Under the pieces are notes generated by a model. The model had not been told where the DNA came from. It searched no databases and saw nothing but the letters and a program-made list of their open reading frames with translations. The position numbers and the translations under genes are program-made. Below are positions 40,130-48,641 of a stretch of DNA of 64,000 bases, piece by piece. The DNA is taken from contig NZ_AUHE01000011.1 in NCBI RefSeq assembly GCF_000423025.1, positions 1-64,000 on the forward strand, given 5' to 3'. Within the stretch, counting starts at the first letter, position 1; each line of letters starts with the position of its first letter. The DNA is from Gordonia shandongensis DSM 45094 (GTDB lineage Bacteria; Actinomycetota; Actinomycetes; Mycobacteriales; Mycobacteriaceae).

Positions 40130-41160
40130 GCCAGGCCAAGTCGACCATTCGCAAGCCGCTGATCGGCTTCTCGCTGTTCGCGGTCGTCGCGCTGTTCGTG
40201 ACCTACCTCATCTGGTCGACCCTCGAGCGGTCGATCCCCGGGTCGACGGAGAACTACTCGACGACCTTCGACGACGCATCGGGACTGAACTCCGGAGACG
40301 ACGTGCGCATGGCCGGTGTCCGCGTCGGGCGGGTGGAGGGCATCGACCTCGACGGCGACAAGGCGCGCGTGACGTTCGAGCTTCAGAACGATCAGAAGAT
40401 CTACGCGAACACCCGAGCGGCCATCCGCTACCAGAACCTGATCGGTCAGCGGTACCTGGCACTGTCGCTCGACGGCGACACCCCGGGGCCCGAACTGTCG
40501 AAGGGATCGCAGCTGCGCCTCCCCGGCGAGGACTCGTTCGACGTCACCAGGCTGCTCTCGGGATTCCAGCCGGTCTTCGACACGATGACCCCGGAAGAGG
40601 TCAACGCCCTCTCCGAGGGCCTGATCCAGGCCTTCCAGGGCAACGAGGTCTCCCTGGCCCGCACCATCGAACAGGTCGGCCAGGTGGCCTCGGACATGGC
40701 CGATCGCGACCAGGTCCTCGGAGCGATCATCGGCAACATGGGCACCGTGATGCGGGAGCTCGCCTCCCAGGGCAAACAGGTCCAGACGCTGCTCGAGAGC
40801 GCGGGCACCCTCGTCGAGGGCCTCAACGGCAACTCGAAGGCGTTCGGACAGACCATCGAGCAGGTCGGCCGCACCACGGCGGGCTTCGCCGACGTGTTCC
40901 GGAAGAACCGGAGCAGTCTGAAGTCCGCGGGTACCGCGGCGCGTGAGGCGACCGACCGGCTCATCGGATCCGGCGCCAAGATCGACCAGCTCGCCAAGGA
41001 TCTGCCGATCTTCCTCGGCCACTTCCCATTGGTGATGATGCAGGGGGCCTACTTGAATCTCTACGCGTGCGATCTGGACATCGCCATCGGCGATGTGCTG
41101 TTCCCACCCGGGTTGATCAACAAGATCGGCGGCACCCAGCACTCGGTGGTGTGCCGATGA
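40126..41160 (+). CDS. mceB: Mce family protein, MceB position
   Basis: A 344-residue MCE-domain protein: N-terminal helix (about residues 12-34), MCE domain with SGDDVRMAGVRVGRV near residue 58 and LIGQRYLAL near residue 106, then long helices. The C-terminal NLYACDLD/DVLFPPG segment resembles other MceB tails. The GTG start overlaps the mceA stop, and the end overlaps mceC (ATGA). Substrate cannot be inferred. Confidence 0.9.
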   Translation: MSQAKSTIRKPLIGFSLFAVVALFVTYLIWSTLERSIPGSTENYSTTFDDASGLNSGDDVRMAGVRVGRVEGIDLDGDKARVTFELQNDQKIYANTRAAIRYQNLIGQRYLALSLDGDTPGPELSKGSQLRLPGEDSFDVTRLLSGFQPVFDTMTPEEVNALSEGLIQAFQGNEVSLARTIEQVGQVASDMADRDQVLGAIIGNMGTVMRELASQGKQVQTLLESAGTLVEGLNGNSKAFGQTIEQVGRTTAGFADVFRKNRSSLKSAGTAAREATDRLIGSGAKIDQLAKDLPIFLGHFPLVMMQGAYLNLYACDLDIAIGDVLFPPGLINKIGGTQHSVVCR

Positions 41161-42149
41161 AGACACGGGTGGCTGCGGCCTTCAACCGCAACAGGCTGCT
41201 GTGGATCGGCATCCTCGGCACGGTCGGCATCGTGGTGGTGCTCGTCGCGATCGTCGGCATCAACTCCGCCGGGATCGGCAAACACACCTATACTGCCGAC
41301 TTCGCCCAGGCGGGCGGCATCCGGTCCGGCGACAAGGTGCGGGTGGCCGGCATCGACGTCGGCGAGGTCAGCGGGACCGAGCTGGCCGGCGACCACGTGG
41401 TGATCGACATGAAGGTCGACTCCGCGGTGACGCTCAAGGACGACGCCTCGGCGGTGATCAAGATGTCGACGCTCCTGGGACAGCGGTACATCGACGTCTC
41501 GACGGGGACCTCCGAGAAGGAGCTGTCGGGGGACCGGATCAAGCACACCGACGTCCCCTACGACCTGCAGAAGACCCTCGAGAAGGGGACCCCGGTCCTC
41601 GACGGGATCGACGCCGACGATCTCACGAACAGCATTCGCACGTTGACCAGGCAGCTGTCGGGGGCACCGGCGATCATGGGGCCGACGCTCGACTCGCTGA
41701 CGCAGATGTCCGAGGTGATCAACAACCGCCACGATCAGATCAACCAGCTGATCAAGGACACCGATGCGGTGACCGGACAGGTCGAGGACAGTCGGTTCCA
41801 GCTCTCCATCGTCGTCGGGCAGGGGGCACAGCTGGCGAACAAGATCGTGGCCCGCGAACGTCTGGTGACGCGGATGCTCGACGGGCTCGCGGCCTTGACC
41901 GATCAGGCCTCGGCGGTGGCCGCGGAGAACCGCGACCAGTTCGCACCCGTCATGGCGAACCTCAACACGATCGCCAACGGGTTGGAGAAGAATCGTGACA
42001 ACCTGCGCAAGCTGTTGGAGATCCTGCCGGTGACGGCGCGGTTGACCACCAACATCACGGGAGACGGACCGTACGCCAACGGCTATCTGTCCTGGGGTCT
42101 GTTCCCCGACAACTGGCTGTGCCTGGCCCGGGTGGTGGACGGATGCTGA
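41157..42149 (+). CDS. mceC: Mce family protein, MceC position
   Basis: A 330-residue MCE-domain protein. N-terminal helix (about residues 15-37), MCE domain with [15 protein letters not shown] near residue 59 and LLGQRYIDV near residue 104, then a helical needle domain. ATG at 41157 overlaps the mceB stop; a longer in-frame start inside mceB is rejected. The C-terminal Trp/Cys-containing end ([10 protein letters not shown]) is typical of the family. Confidence 0.9.
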   Translation: MKTRVAAAFNRNRLLWIGILGTVGIVVVLVAIVGINSAGIGKHTYTADFAQAGGIRSGDKVRVAGIDVGEVSGTELAGDHVVIDMKVDSAVTLKDDASAVIKMSTLLGQRYIDVSTGTSEKELSGDRIKHTDVPYDLQKTLEKGTPVLDGIDADDLTNSIRTLTRQLSGAPAIMGPTLDSLTQMSEVINNRHDQINQLIKDTDAVTGQVEDSRFQLSIVVGQGAQLANKIVARERLVTRMLDGLAALTDQASAVAAENRDQFAPVMANLNTIANGLEKNRDNLRKLLEILPVTARLTTNITGDGPYANGYLSWGLFPDNWLCLARVVDGC

Positions 42150-43243
42150 CGATGACCCGCCGCGGCGCGGCGACCGTGGCCCTCTTCGCGATCGGCGCCC
42201 TCGTGCTGAGCGGCTGTTCGCTGCTGCCGGCGAGCTGGGGCGCCGCCCTCGGTCAGTCCAAGACGGTGACCGCCTACTTCGACGACGTCTCGGGCATCTT
42301 CGAGGAGAACGACGTCGCCGTCCTGGGCATGCCCGTCGGGCGCGTCACCGCGGTGGAACCGCAGGGGACCCGCGTGAAGGTCGAGATGACGGTCGACAAC
42401 GACATCGACGTTCCCGCCGATGTGACGGCGGCGATCGTCAACACGTCGATCGTCACCACCCGGCACATCGAGTTGTCGCCCGCCTACACCGGTGGGCCGA
42501 AGCTCGGCGACGGCGGCGTCATCAAGCACGCCAAAGCGCCCGTCGAGATCGGGACGCTCTTCGACTCGATCGACAAGATCGTGAAGTCGATGTCGGGAGA
42601 CAAGCCGGGAGAGGGGCCGATCGCGGACTTCGTGGACGTCGTCGACGGTGTCGCCGACGGCAACGGACAGAAGTTGCGCGATGCCCTCAACGCGCTGTCG
42701 AAGGCCGGGAAGCTCGGTGCCGACAACGGCGACGCGTTGAAATCGATCGTCACGTCGTTGAACACCCTCACGACCGCACTGACCGACAACTATCCGAAGA
42801 TGAAGCAGTTCTCCGCGTCGATGACACGGGTCGCCGACATGCTCGGCGACCAGTCGGTGGGCCTGGTGGCATCGCTCGGCGACCTCAACAGGACCCTGCA
42901 GAACACCACCGACTTCCTCGCGGCCAACTCGGGGACGATCAGCGCGTCGACCGGCCGCCTGGCGTCGCTGGCGGCCAACCTCTCGGACTTCTCCCGCGAA
43001 GTCGTCGAGGCGATCGACGTGGCACCGCTGCTGTTCCAGAACCTGTCGAACTCCGTCTCCGAGGAACAGGGCGCATGGCGAGCGAGTGTCCCCATCGAGA
43101 AGTCGCTGTTCGACAACGAGTCGCTGTCGCTGCTGTGCGAGGCGCTCAACATCGACCGGAAGGGGTGTCGCACCGGGCGGCTCAAGGACCTCGGACCCGA
43201 CCTGGGGATCTACTCGGGACTGCTGGAGTTGGGGAAGAAATGA
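42143..43243 (+). CDS. mceD: Mce family lipoprotein, MceD position
   Basis: A 366-residue MCE-domain protein whose N-terminus ends in a lipobox, VLSGC, near residue 24. In most mce operons MceE is the lipidated subunit and MceD has a plain anchor helix, so a lipobox in the D position is unusual. The MCE domain ([15 protein letters not shown]) and long helices follow. ATG 42143 overlaps mceC by 7 bp; ATG 42152 is an alternative. It overlaps mceE at its 3' end. Confidence 0.87.
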   Translation: MLTMTRRGAATVALFAIGALVLSGCSLLPASWGAALGQSKTVTAYFDDVSGIFEENDVAVLGMPVGRVTAVEPQGTRVKVEMTVDNDIDVPADVTAAIVNTSIVTTRHIELSPAYTGGPKLGDGGVIKHAKAPVEIGTLFDSIDKIVKSMSGDKPGEGPIADFVDVVDGVADGNGQKLRDALNALSKAGKLGADNGDALKSIVTSLNTLTTALTDNYPKMKQFSASMTRVADMLGDQSVGLVASLGDLNRTLQNTTDFLAANSGTISASTGRLASLAANLSDFSREVVEAIDVAPLLFQNLSNSVSEEQGAWRASVPIEKSLFDNESLSLLCEALNIDRKGCRTGRLKDLGPDLGIYSGLLELGKK

Positions 43244-44343
43244 TGGTGAAGCGGAAAGCGGGAATGGCCCTCGTCGCGATCGCGACGACGGTGAGCCTCG
43301 CGGGGTGCGGTGCCGTCCCCGGTCTGACGGTGGAGCAGATCCCGCTCCCCGCACCGGGCGGCATCGGTGACGCCATCACCGTCCACACCTCGTTCGCCAA
43401 CGCCCTCAACCTGCCCGACAAGGCGAAGGTGAAACTGGGCGGCGTGGACGTCGGGGAAGTGGAGTCGATCGTCGCCGACAACTATCGGGCCGAAGTGACG
43501 ATGACCGTGAGCAAGGACTCTCGGATCCCGGTGGGAACCGGCGCGGAACTGCGCCAGGCCACTCCGCTCGGCGACGTCTTCGTGGCACTGGAGACCCCCG
43601 ACGACGCGTCTCGCGGGTATGTGGCCGACGGAGGACGCCTCACCGGTCCCACCTCGGCGGCCGCGACGGTCGAGGACCTCCTGGTCTCGATGACGGGCCT
43701 GGTGGACTCCGGATCGGTGGGCGCCCTGCAGCGGATCTTCACCGAGTTGAGCACGGCGGTCGGCGGCAACGCGCCGGAGCTGCGCGGCGCCATCAAGGCG
43801 TTCACGACGGCGTTCGAGAAGTTCAATGCGAACGCCGGAGCCGTGGACGAGGCGATGGCGACCACGGCTCACTGGTCTCGCGAACTCGCGGACGGACGCG
43901 AGCAGATCGCGGCCGCCGTCAACAAGATCCCGCCGGCGATCGACGTCGTCAACGATCAGCTCGAGCTGATCCTGTCGACGCTCGACAAGTCGAACAAGGT
44001 CACTGCGGCCACCAACGACTTCCTCAACACCGGGCAGGATGATCTCACCGAGATGCTCGGGCACCTGAACACGACGTTGATCGCTCTGCGGGAGTCGGCG
44101 CCGACCTTCGGTCCGCTGGCCGACCGACTGCGCGTCCTGAACCCGAAGTGGGCGAAGGCCACACCGGGTTCGGCGGCCGTCGTCAGCGCGAAGGTGTACT
44201 GGCTGACCACCGGCGCCGGGTTCGACTCGGCGAGCCGCCTTCCGGAGATCGCGGACGTCACCAACGGCATGCACAGCATGGAGCAGACGATCGCGCGGAT
44301 CATCGCGCGGCTGACCGGAACCAAGGGGTGCTGCGAGAAATGA
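43240..44343 (+). CDS. mceE: Mce family lipoprotein, MceE position
   Basis: A 367-residue lipoprotein with lipobox SLAGC near residue 23, as expected for the E subunit (LprK type). The MCE domain ([17 protein letters not shown]) is followed by the helical domain. The ATG at 43240 overlaps the mceD stop; a second ATG follows immediately. A CC pair lies near the C-terminus (KGCCEK). A longer in-frame start inside mceD is rejected. Confidence 0.9.
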   Translation: MMVKRKAGMALVAIATTVSLAGCGAVPGLTVEQIPLPAPGGIGDAITVHTSFANALNLPDKAKVKLGGVDVGEVESIVADNYRAEVTMTVSKDSRIPVGTGAELRQATPLGDVFVALETPDDASRGYVADGGRLTGPTSAAATVEDLLVSMTGLVDSGSVGALQRIFTELSTAVGGNAPELRGAIKAFTTAFEKFNANAGAVDEAMATTAHWSRELADGREQIAAAVNKIPPAIDVVNDQLELILSTLDKSNKVTAATNDFLNTGQDDLTEMLGHLNTTLIALRESAPTFGPLADRLRVLNPKWAKATPGSAAVVSAKVYWLTTGAGFDSASRLPEIADVTNGMHSMEQTIARIIARLTGTKGCCEK

Positions 44344-45500
44344 TGGCGTGGCTCCGGAAGCATCAGATCCTCCTGGGGAACCTCGGGCTGGTCCTGACCA
44401 TGGTGTTGGGGCTCGCCTTCCTGGGGTTCAACACCCTCGGGTGGCGGCCCTGGCAGGGCACGTACGACGTGACCGTGCACTTCCCGGTGTCGGGCGGTCT
44501 GCAGGACACCAGCAAGGTGATGTTGCGCGGCAGTGAGATCGGCGACGTCGAGGACATTCAGGTCACGCCGACGAGCGTCGACGTGACCCTGCGGCTGCGG
44601 GATGACGTCAAGATCAACCGCGACGCCAAGTTCTCCGCACTCGGGCTGTCGGCGGCCGGCGAGCAGTACGTCGACATCACGCCGACCACCGATGACGGGC
44701 CGTACCTGTCCGACGGCGACGAGATCCAGGTCCGACAGACGCATGTGACCGCGGGATTCGCGTCCATGCTGCAGTCGTCGCTCGACGTGATCAGCCAGAT
44801 CGACGCCCCGAAGCTGACGTCGACGCTCAAGGAACTCGAGATCGCGCTCAACGATCGCGGCCCCAACCAGCTGAAATCGATCTTCCAGTCCGGCGGCGTG
44901 ATCTTCCGCGACCTGTACGAGGTGCTGCCGCAGACCACGCGGCTCATCGAGAACACGGGCACCATCCTCAAGACGACGGCCGACATCCAACCGGATCTGT
45001 CGCGTCTCGTCGGCGGCCTCAACGCACTGTTCGACGCCACGAAGTCGGCCGACAAGGAACTGCGGACCCTCCTCGGGACGGGGCCCGAACGGTTCACCAG
45101 TCTGGCCGGGTCGATCGGCGACATCACCGACCCGCTCAGCGACGTGCTGACGCAGTTCCTCGACGTCGCCCGGCAGGGCGCAGTGCGCGCCCCCACGCTG
45201 GCGACTCTGTTCCCGTCGATCCGCGACGGCTCGATTCAGGGACAGAAGATGTTCCACGACGGTGCGTGGTGGGTGATGGCGTCGCTCTTCCCGCGTCCGA
45301 TGTGCAACTACGAGCTGAGTCCGACGCCTCCGACCAAGATCCTCGAACTGACGATTCCGAAGAATCTGTACTGTGTCACCGAGGATCCCAACCAGCAGAT
45401 CCGCGGCTCGGCGAATGCGCCGCGCCCCGAGGGTGACGACACGGCCGGGCCGCCGCCGAACTATGATCCGAACGCGAGGACCGTTCCGCTTGACAAGTGA
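44340..45500 (+). CDS. mceF: Mce family protein, MceF position
   Basis: A 386-residue MCE-domain protein with an N-terminal helix (about residues 10-32), MCE domain with QDTSKVMLRGSEIGDV near residue 55 and AAGEQYVDITP near residue 102, and long helices. The C-terminal part carries MCNYELSPTPPT and a Pro-rich end. ATG 44340 overlaps the mceE stop, with a second ATG at 44343. It completes the A-F set. Confidence 0.9.
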   Translation: MMAWLRKHQILLGNLGLVLTMVLGLAFLGFNTLGWRPWQGTYDVTVHFPVSGGLQDTSKVMLRGSEIGDVEDIQVTPTSVDVTLRLRDDVKINRDAKFSALGLSAAGEQYVDITPTTDDGPYLSDGDEIQVRQTHVTAGFASMLQSSLDVISQIDAPKLTSTLKELEIALNDRGPNQLKSIFQSGGVIFRDLYEVLPQTTRLIENTGTILKTTADIQPDLSRLVGGLNALFDATKSADKELRTLLGTGPERFTSLAGSIGDITDPLSDVLTQFLDVARQGAVRAPTLATLFPSIRDGSIQGQKMFHDGAWWVMASLFPRPMCNYELSPTPPTKILELTIPKNLYCVTEDPNQQIRGSANAPRPEGDDTAGPPPNYDPNARTVPLDK

Positions 45501-45510
45501 CGAAGGACGT

Positions 45511-46251
45511 ATGAGCTCAGCCGACTCTTCCGATGAGGAAACCACCGCAGGCGAGGACGTGTCAGCCGACGACGTGACAGCCGAGGCCGGCAGCGAACAG
45601 TCGACCGCAGCGCAGCGGCGCGCGCAGCGACGGGAGCGCGGCGACCGCCGCGGCGACGAGATGACCATCCCGGTGCGCGCCGTGAAGATCGGGGCGGGCG
45701 TCGTGGTCGCCCTCATCGTCGCGGCGGTCATCGCCGTCGGAAGCTGGCAGCTGTGGGAGAAGAACGAGCGGCTCTCGGCGTTCGACGACAGCAAGGCCGC
45801 CGCCGGAGAATTCCTCGAGACCTACATGCAGTCGATGATGGCGCCGAAGGCGACGCCGAAGTCGCTTCGGGCGGCTGTCGGTCCGCTCACCACCGGTGAT
45901 CTCAAAGCGCGGCTGGACAACGATGCGGTCGTCAGCACCGAGTTTATGAAGGAGAACCGGATCGAGAACGCGACCATCGAGGTCACTGCGTCGATGGTCG
46001 AGTCCTTCGACGATGATCGGGCGACCGTCGTCGTCGGCGCCGACATCTCCGGTACCAGCGCGGCGAGTCCCGACGGCGGCAAGCAGGCCGTGCTGCTGCA
46101 GATCGAACTGGAGAAGTCCGACGGCGACTGGCTGGTGAGCGATATCGGCGCCGGCCCGGGCATCACGGTCGGCGCCCGGCAGGGTGCCCCCGACGCGCCC
46201 GCACCGGGCCAGGAACCGGCGCCGAACCCGGAGCCCCAGCCGGGCGGCTGA
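45511..46251 (+). CDS. Mce-associated membrane protein (Mam type)
   Basis: A 246-residue protein with about 60 acidic then basic N-terminal residues, one transmembrane helix (about 61-82), and a periplasmic NTF2-like domain typical of Mce-associated (Mam/Mas) proteins, ending in a Pro-rich tail. Mam proteins stabilise or assist Mce complexes in mycobacteria. GAAGGA lies 3 nt before the ATG at 45511. Only one such gene is present here, whereas many mce operons have two or more. It is convergent with treY (3-bp gap). Confidence 0.85.
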   Translation: MSSADSSDEETTAGEDVSADDVTAEAGSEQSTAAQRRAQRRERGDRRGDEMTIPVRAVKIGAGVVVALIVAAVIAVGSWQLWEKNERLSAFDDSKAAAGEFLETYMQSMMAPKATPKSLRAAVGPLTTGDLKARLDNDAVVSTEFMKENRIENATIEVTASMVESFDDDRATVVVGADISGTSAASPDGGKQAVLLQIELEKSDGDWLVSDIGAGPGITVGARQGAPDAPAPGQEPAPNPEPQPGG

Positions 46252-46254
46252 CGG

Positions 46255-48585
46255 TCAGTCGATCCGTTCCAGGATCGTCACCGGTCCGTCGGCGGTCAGG
46301 GCCTCGGCGGCCAGTGTCTCGGCGGCGACCGACTCCACGTGGGTGCGGTCGCGCGCGGCGTCGTGCCACCGTCCCGGCGGGAGGACCACCTGGGTGGTCG
46401 CACGGCCTCGCGCATCGGTGACCATCAACGCCAGTCGGACGGCGACCACGACCACGTCGACGCGGCCGTCGGTCCCGCGACCGAAGGCGATCAGGTGCGA
46501 CGCCGACGGCCCGCGAACGGCGACGTCGACGAAGTCCGAGCCCGGGCCGAAGGCACGCGGATGCCGACGCCGCGCCGTCAACGCATCGCGGATCAACCGA
46601 GTCTTCGGATGGTCGGGACTGCGCGAGTAGTCGACCGGGCGCCGGTTGTCGGGGTCGGTGAGGGAGTCGTCCCACCACTGCGTCCCCTGGTAGACGTCCG
46701 GGACGCCGGGGCCCAGCAGGCAGATCGCCTTGCGCGAGAGTGACTCGGCGCGACCCGCGGGAGCGATGAGCCGCACGAAGTCGCCGATCAACTCGGCCGC
46801 CGGACCGCCCCGGAGCCCGGCCAACCATTGCTGGACCCCGGCCTCGGCGTCGTCGTCGACCGCGGTCCACGACGAGAGGGTGCGCCCCTCGCGCATCGCG
46901 GCGCGGGCGTAATCGGCCAACCGCTCACCGACGCTCGGGTCGGGCACGCGGCCGTCGTCCGGCCACACTCCGACGACGTTCTGCAGCAGGAAGTAGCAGA
47001 AGCGAGCGTCCGGCGGCGGCGCCAGTCGGAACACCTCGGCAGTCAGGATCCGCCATCGCTGCGGTGTCTGCGCGATCACCGCGATCCGCGCCCGCACGTC
47101 TTCGCTGCGCAGCGTGTCGTGCGTGGTGAGGGCCGACAGTCCGCGTGGCCACCGGGCGACCCGGTCGGCGTTGCACTCGTTGAACTGACCGCGATTGACG
47201 GCGGGCACCCGCGGGGTGCATCCGCGTTCCTGGCTCGAGACGAGGCGGCCGGTCCGATGGAAGCCGACGCCCTCGATGGCGCGGGCGTACACGGCGACGG
47301 CTGCCTCGCCGAGGCGGGCGACGGCCTCCGGCGCGTACTCGGGGTCGGCGAACGCCCGGGCGAGGACGTCGAAGCCGGCGGTCATCGTCGGATTCGCGAC
47401 GCTCAACGCCGAGATGTGCGCCCGCGTGTGCTCGCGGCGGGCCGGGTAGTCGGGGCGCGCGGAACCGGGGTCGCAGATCAGCCTCGTCACTGCCTGCCCG
47501 ATGAGGTGGGCGCGGACCTCGGGTGCCCGTGCGGCCAGTATCTCGGTGACCCGCTGGAGGCGGTCGGGGAAGTCGTCGACCAGGACGGCCTGCTGGGCGG
47601 CCCGCGCTCGGGCCAACAACTGGTCGCCGTCACCGGAGACCCGGGAGAAGAACTGATACGTCTCGTCGAGTTCGATCGTGCCGGTGGGTGCCGTGAACGA
47701 GGCCTCGATCAACCGGAGCTGTTCGTATCCGGTCGTGCCGTCGACGGGCAGCGCCGGGTCGAGGGGTTCGTCGACGCCGAGCCCCTTCTCGACGTAGATC
47801 AGCCGGTCGCCGAGATCGGCGCGCAGTCGCCGGAGGTAACCGACGGGGTCGCGGAGTCCGTCGAGGTGGTCCACCCGGACGCCGTCGACGAGGTCGGCGG
47901 CCACCAGGTCGCGAAGCCAGGCATGGGTCGCCTCGTACACCTCGGGCAGATCCTGGCGCAGGGCGGCCAGGGTGTTGATGTCCAGGAACCGGCGGTAGCC
48001 GATGCGTCGACTGTCGTGTGCGACGAGACGGTAGTGCTGGCGTTCGTGGACCTCGACCGGGTCGTCTCCCGGCGCACACGTGCCCGGCGCCGTCGGCAGG
48101 CGGATGTCGCCGAGGACGAGCCGGTTCGCGGAGTCGACCGTCATCGCCCGGATGTCGTCGGCGGCGCCGAGCCACGGCAGAGCGATCACCCCGTCGGGGG
48201 AGGGAGCGAGGTCGAAGAAGTGCGCGTACGCAGAGTCCGTCCCGCGGACGAGGACATCGAACCACCAGGGGTTACGGTCCGCGTCGGCGACACCCACGTG
48301 ATTGGGGACGATGTCGACGATGATGCCGATCCCCAGCGCGCGAGCGTGTTCGCGGAGGAGGAGAAAGCCGTCGTCGCCGCCGAGCGACGGCGCGATCCTC
48401 CCGGGCGGGCACCAGTCGTAGCCGTGCGTCGATCCCGGCATCGCCTCGAGGATCGGCGACAGATACAGGTGGCTGATCCCGAGGTCCACCAGATGTTCGA
48501 GGATGCCTGCGACTTCTGCGAAAGCGAACTCGGTGGTGAGTTGAACTCGGTACACGGCCACCGGGTCGGTGGGGATCCCGGGCAT
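46255..48585 (-). CDS. treY: Maltooligosyl trehalose synthase TreY
   Basis: A 776-residue GH13 enzyme that converts the reducing end of malto-oligosaccharides to a trehalose unit, for release by TreZ. Motifs: YRVQLTTEFAFAEV at the N-terminus, DIVPNHVG near residue 90, DGVRVDHLDGLRDP with the catalytic Asp near residue 240, and YVEKGL near residue 270. No treZ or treX lies beside it, although the three normally form an operon. Downstream on the same strand nothing follows; the mce operon converges from the other side. Confidence 0.95.
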   Translation of the reverse strand: MPGIPTDPVAVYRVQLTTEFAFAEVAGILEHLVDLGISHLYLSPILEAMPGSTHGYDWCPPGRIAPSLGGDDGFLLLREHARALGIGIIVDIVPNHVGVADADRNPWWFDVLVRGTDSAYAHFFDLAPSPDGVIALPWLGAADDIRAMTVDSANRLVLGDIRLPTAPGTCAPGDDPVEVHERQHYRLVAHDSRRIGYRRFLDINTLAALRQDLPEVYEATHAWLRDLVAADLVDGVRVDHLDGLRDPVGYLRRLRADLGDRLIYVEKGLGVDEPLDPALPVDGTTGYEQLRLIEASFTAPTGTIELDETYQFFSRVSGDGDQLLARARAAQQAVLVDDFPDRLQRVTEILAARAPEVRAHLIGQAVTRLICDPGSARPDYPARREHTRAHISALSVANPTMTAGFDVLARAFADPEYAPEAVARLGEAAVAVYARAIEGVGFHRTGRLVSSQERGCTPRVPAVNRGQFNECNADRVARWPRGLSALTTHDTLRSEDVRARIAVIAQTPQRWRILTAEVFRLAPPPDARFCYFLLQNVVGVWPDDGRVPDPSVGERLADYARAAMREGRTLSSWTAVDDDAEAGVQQWLAGLRGGPAAELIGDFVRLIAPAGRAESLSRKAICLLGPGVPDVYQGTQWWDDSLTDPDNRRPVDYSRSPDHPKTRLIRDALTARRRHPRAFGPGSDFVDVAVRGPSASHLIAFGRGTDGRVDVVVVAVRLALMVTDARGRATTQVVLPPGRWHDAARDRTHVESVAAETLAAEALTADGPVTILERID

Positions 48586-48641
48586 GGCACTCCTTCGGCG
48601 GCGGGGTACGCGGCGCGCTCGGAGTCGAGACTACCGTCCGG

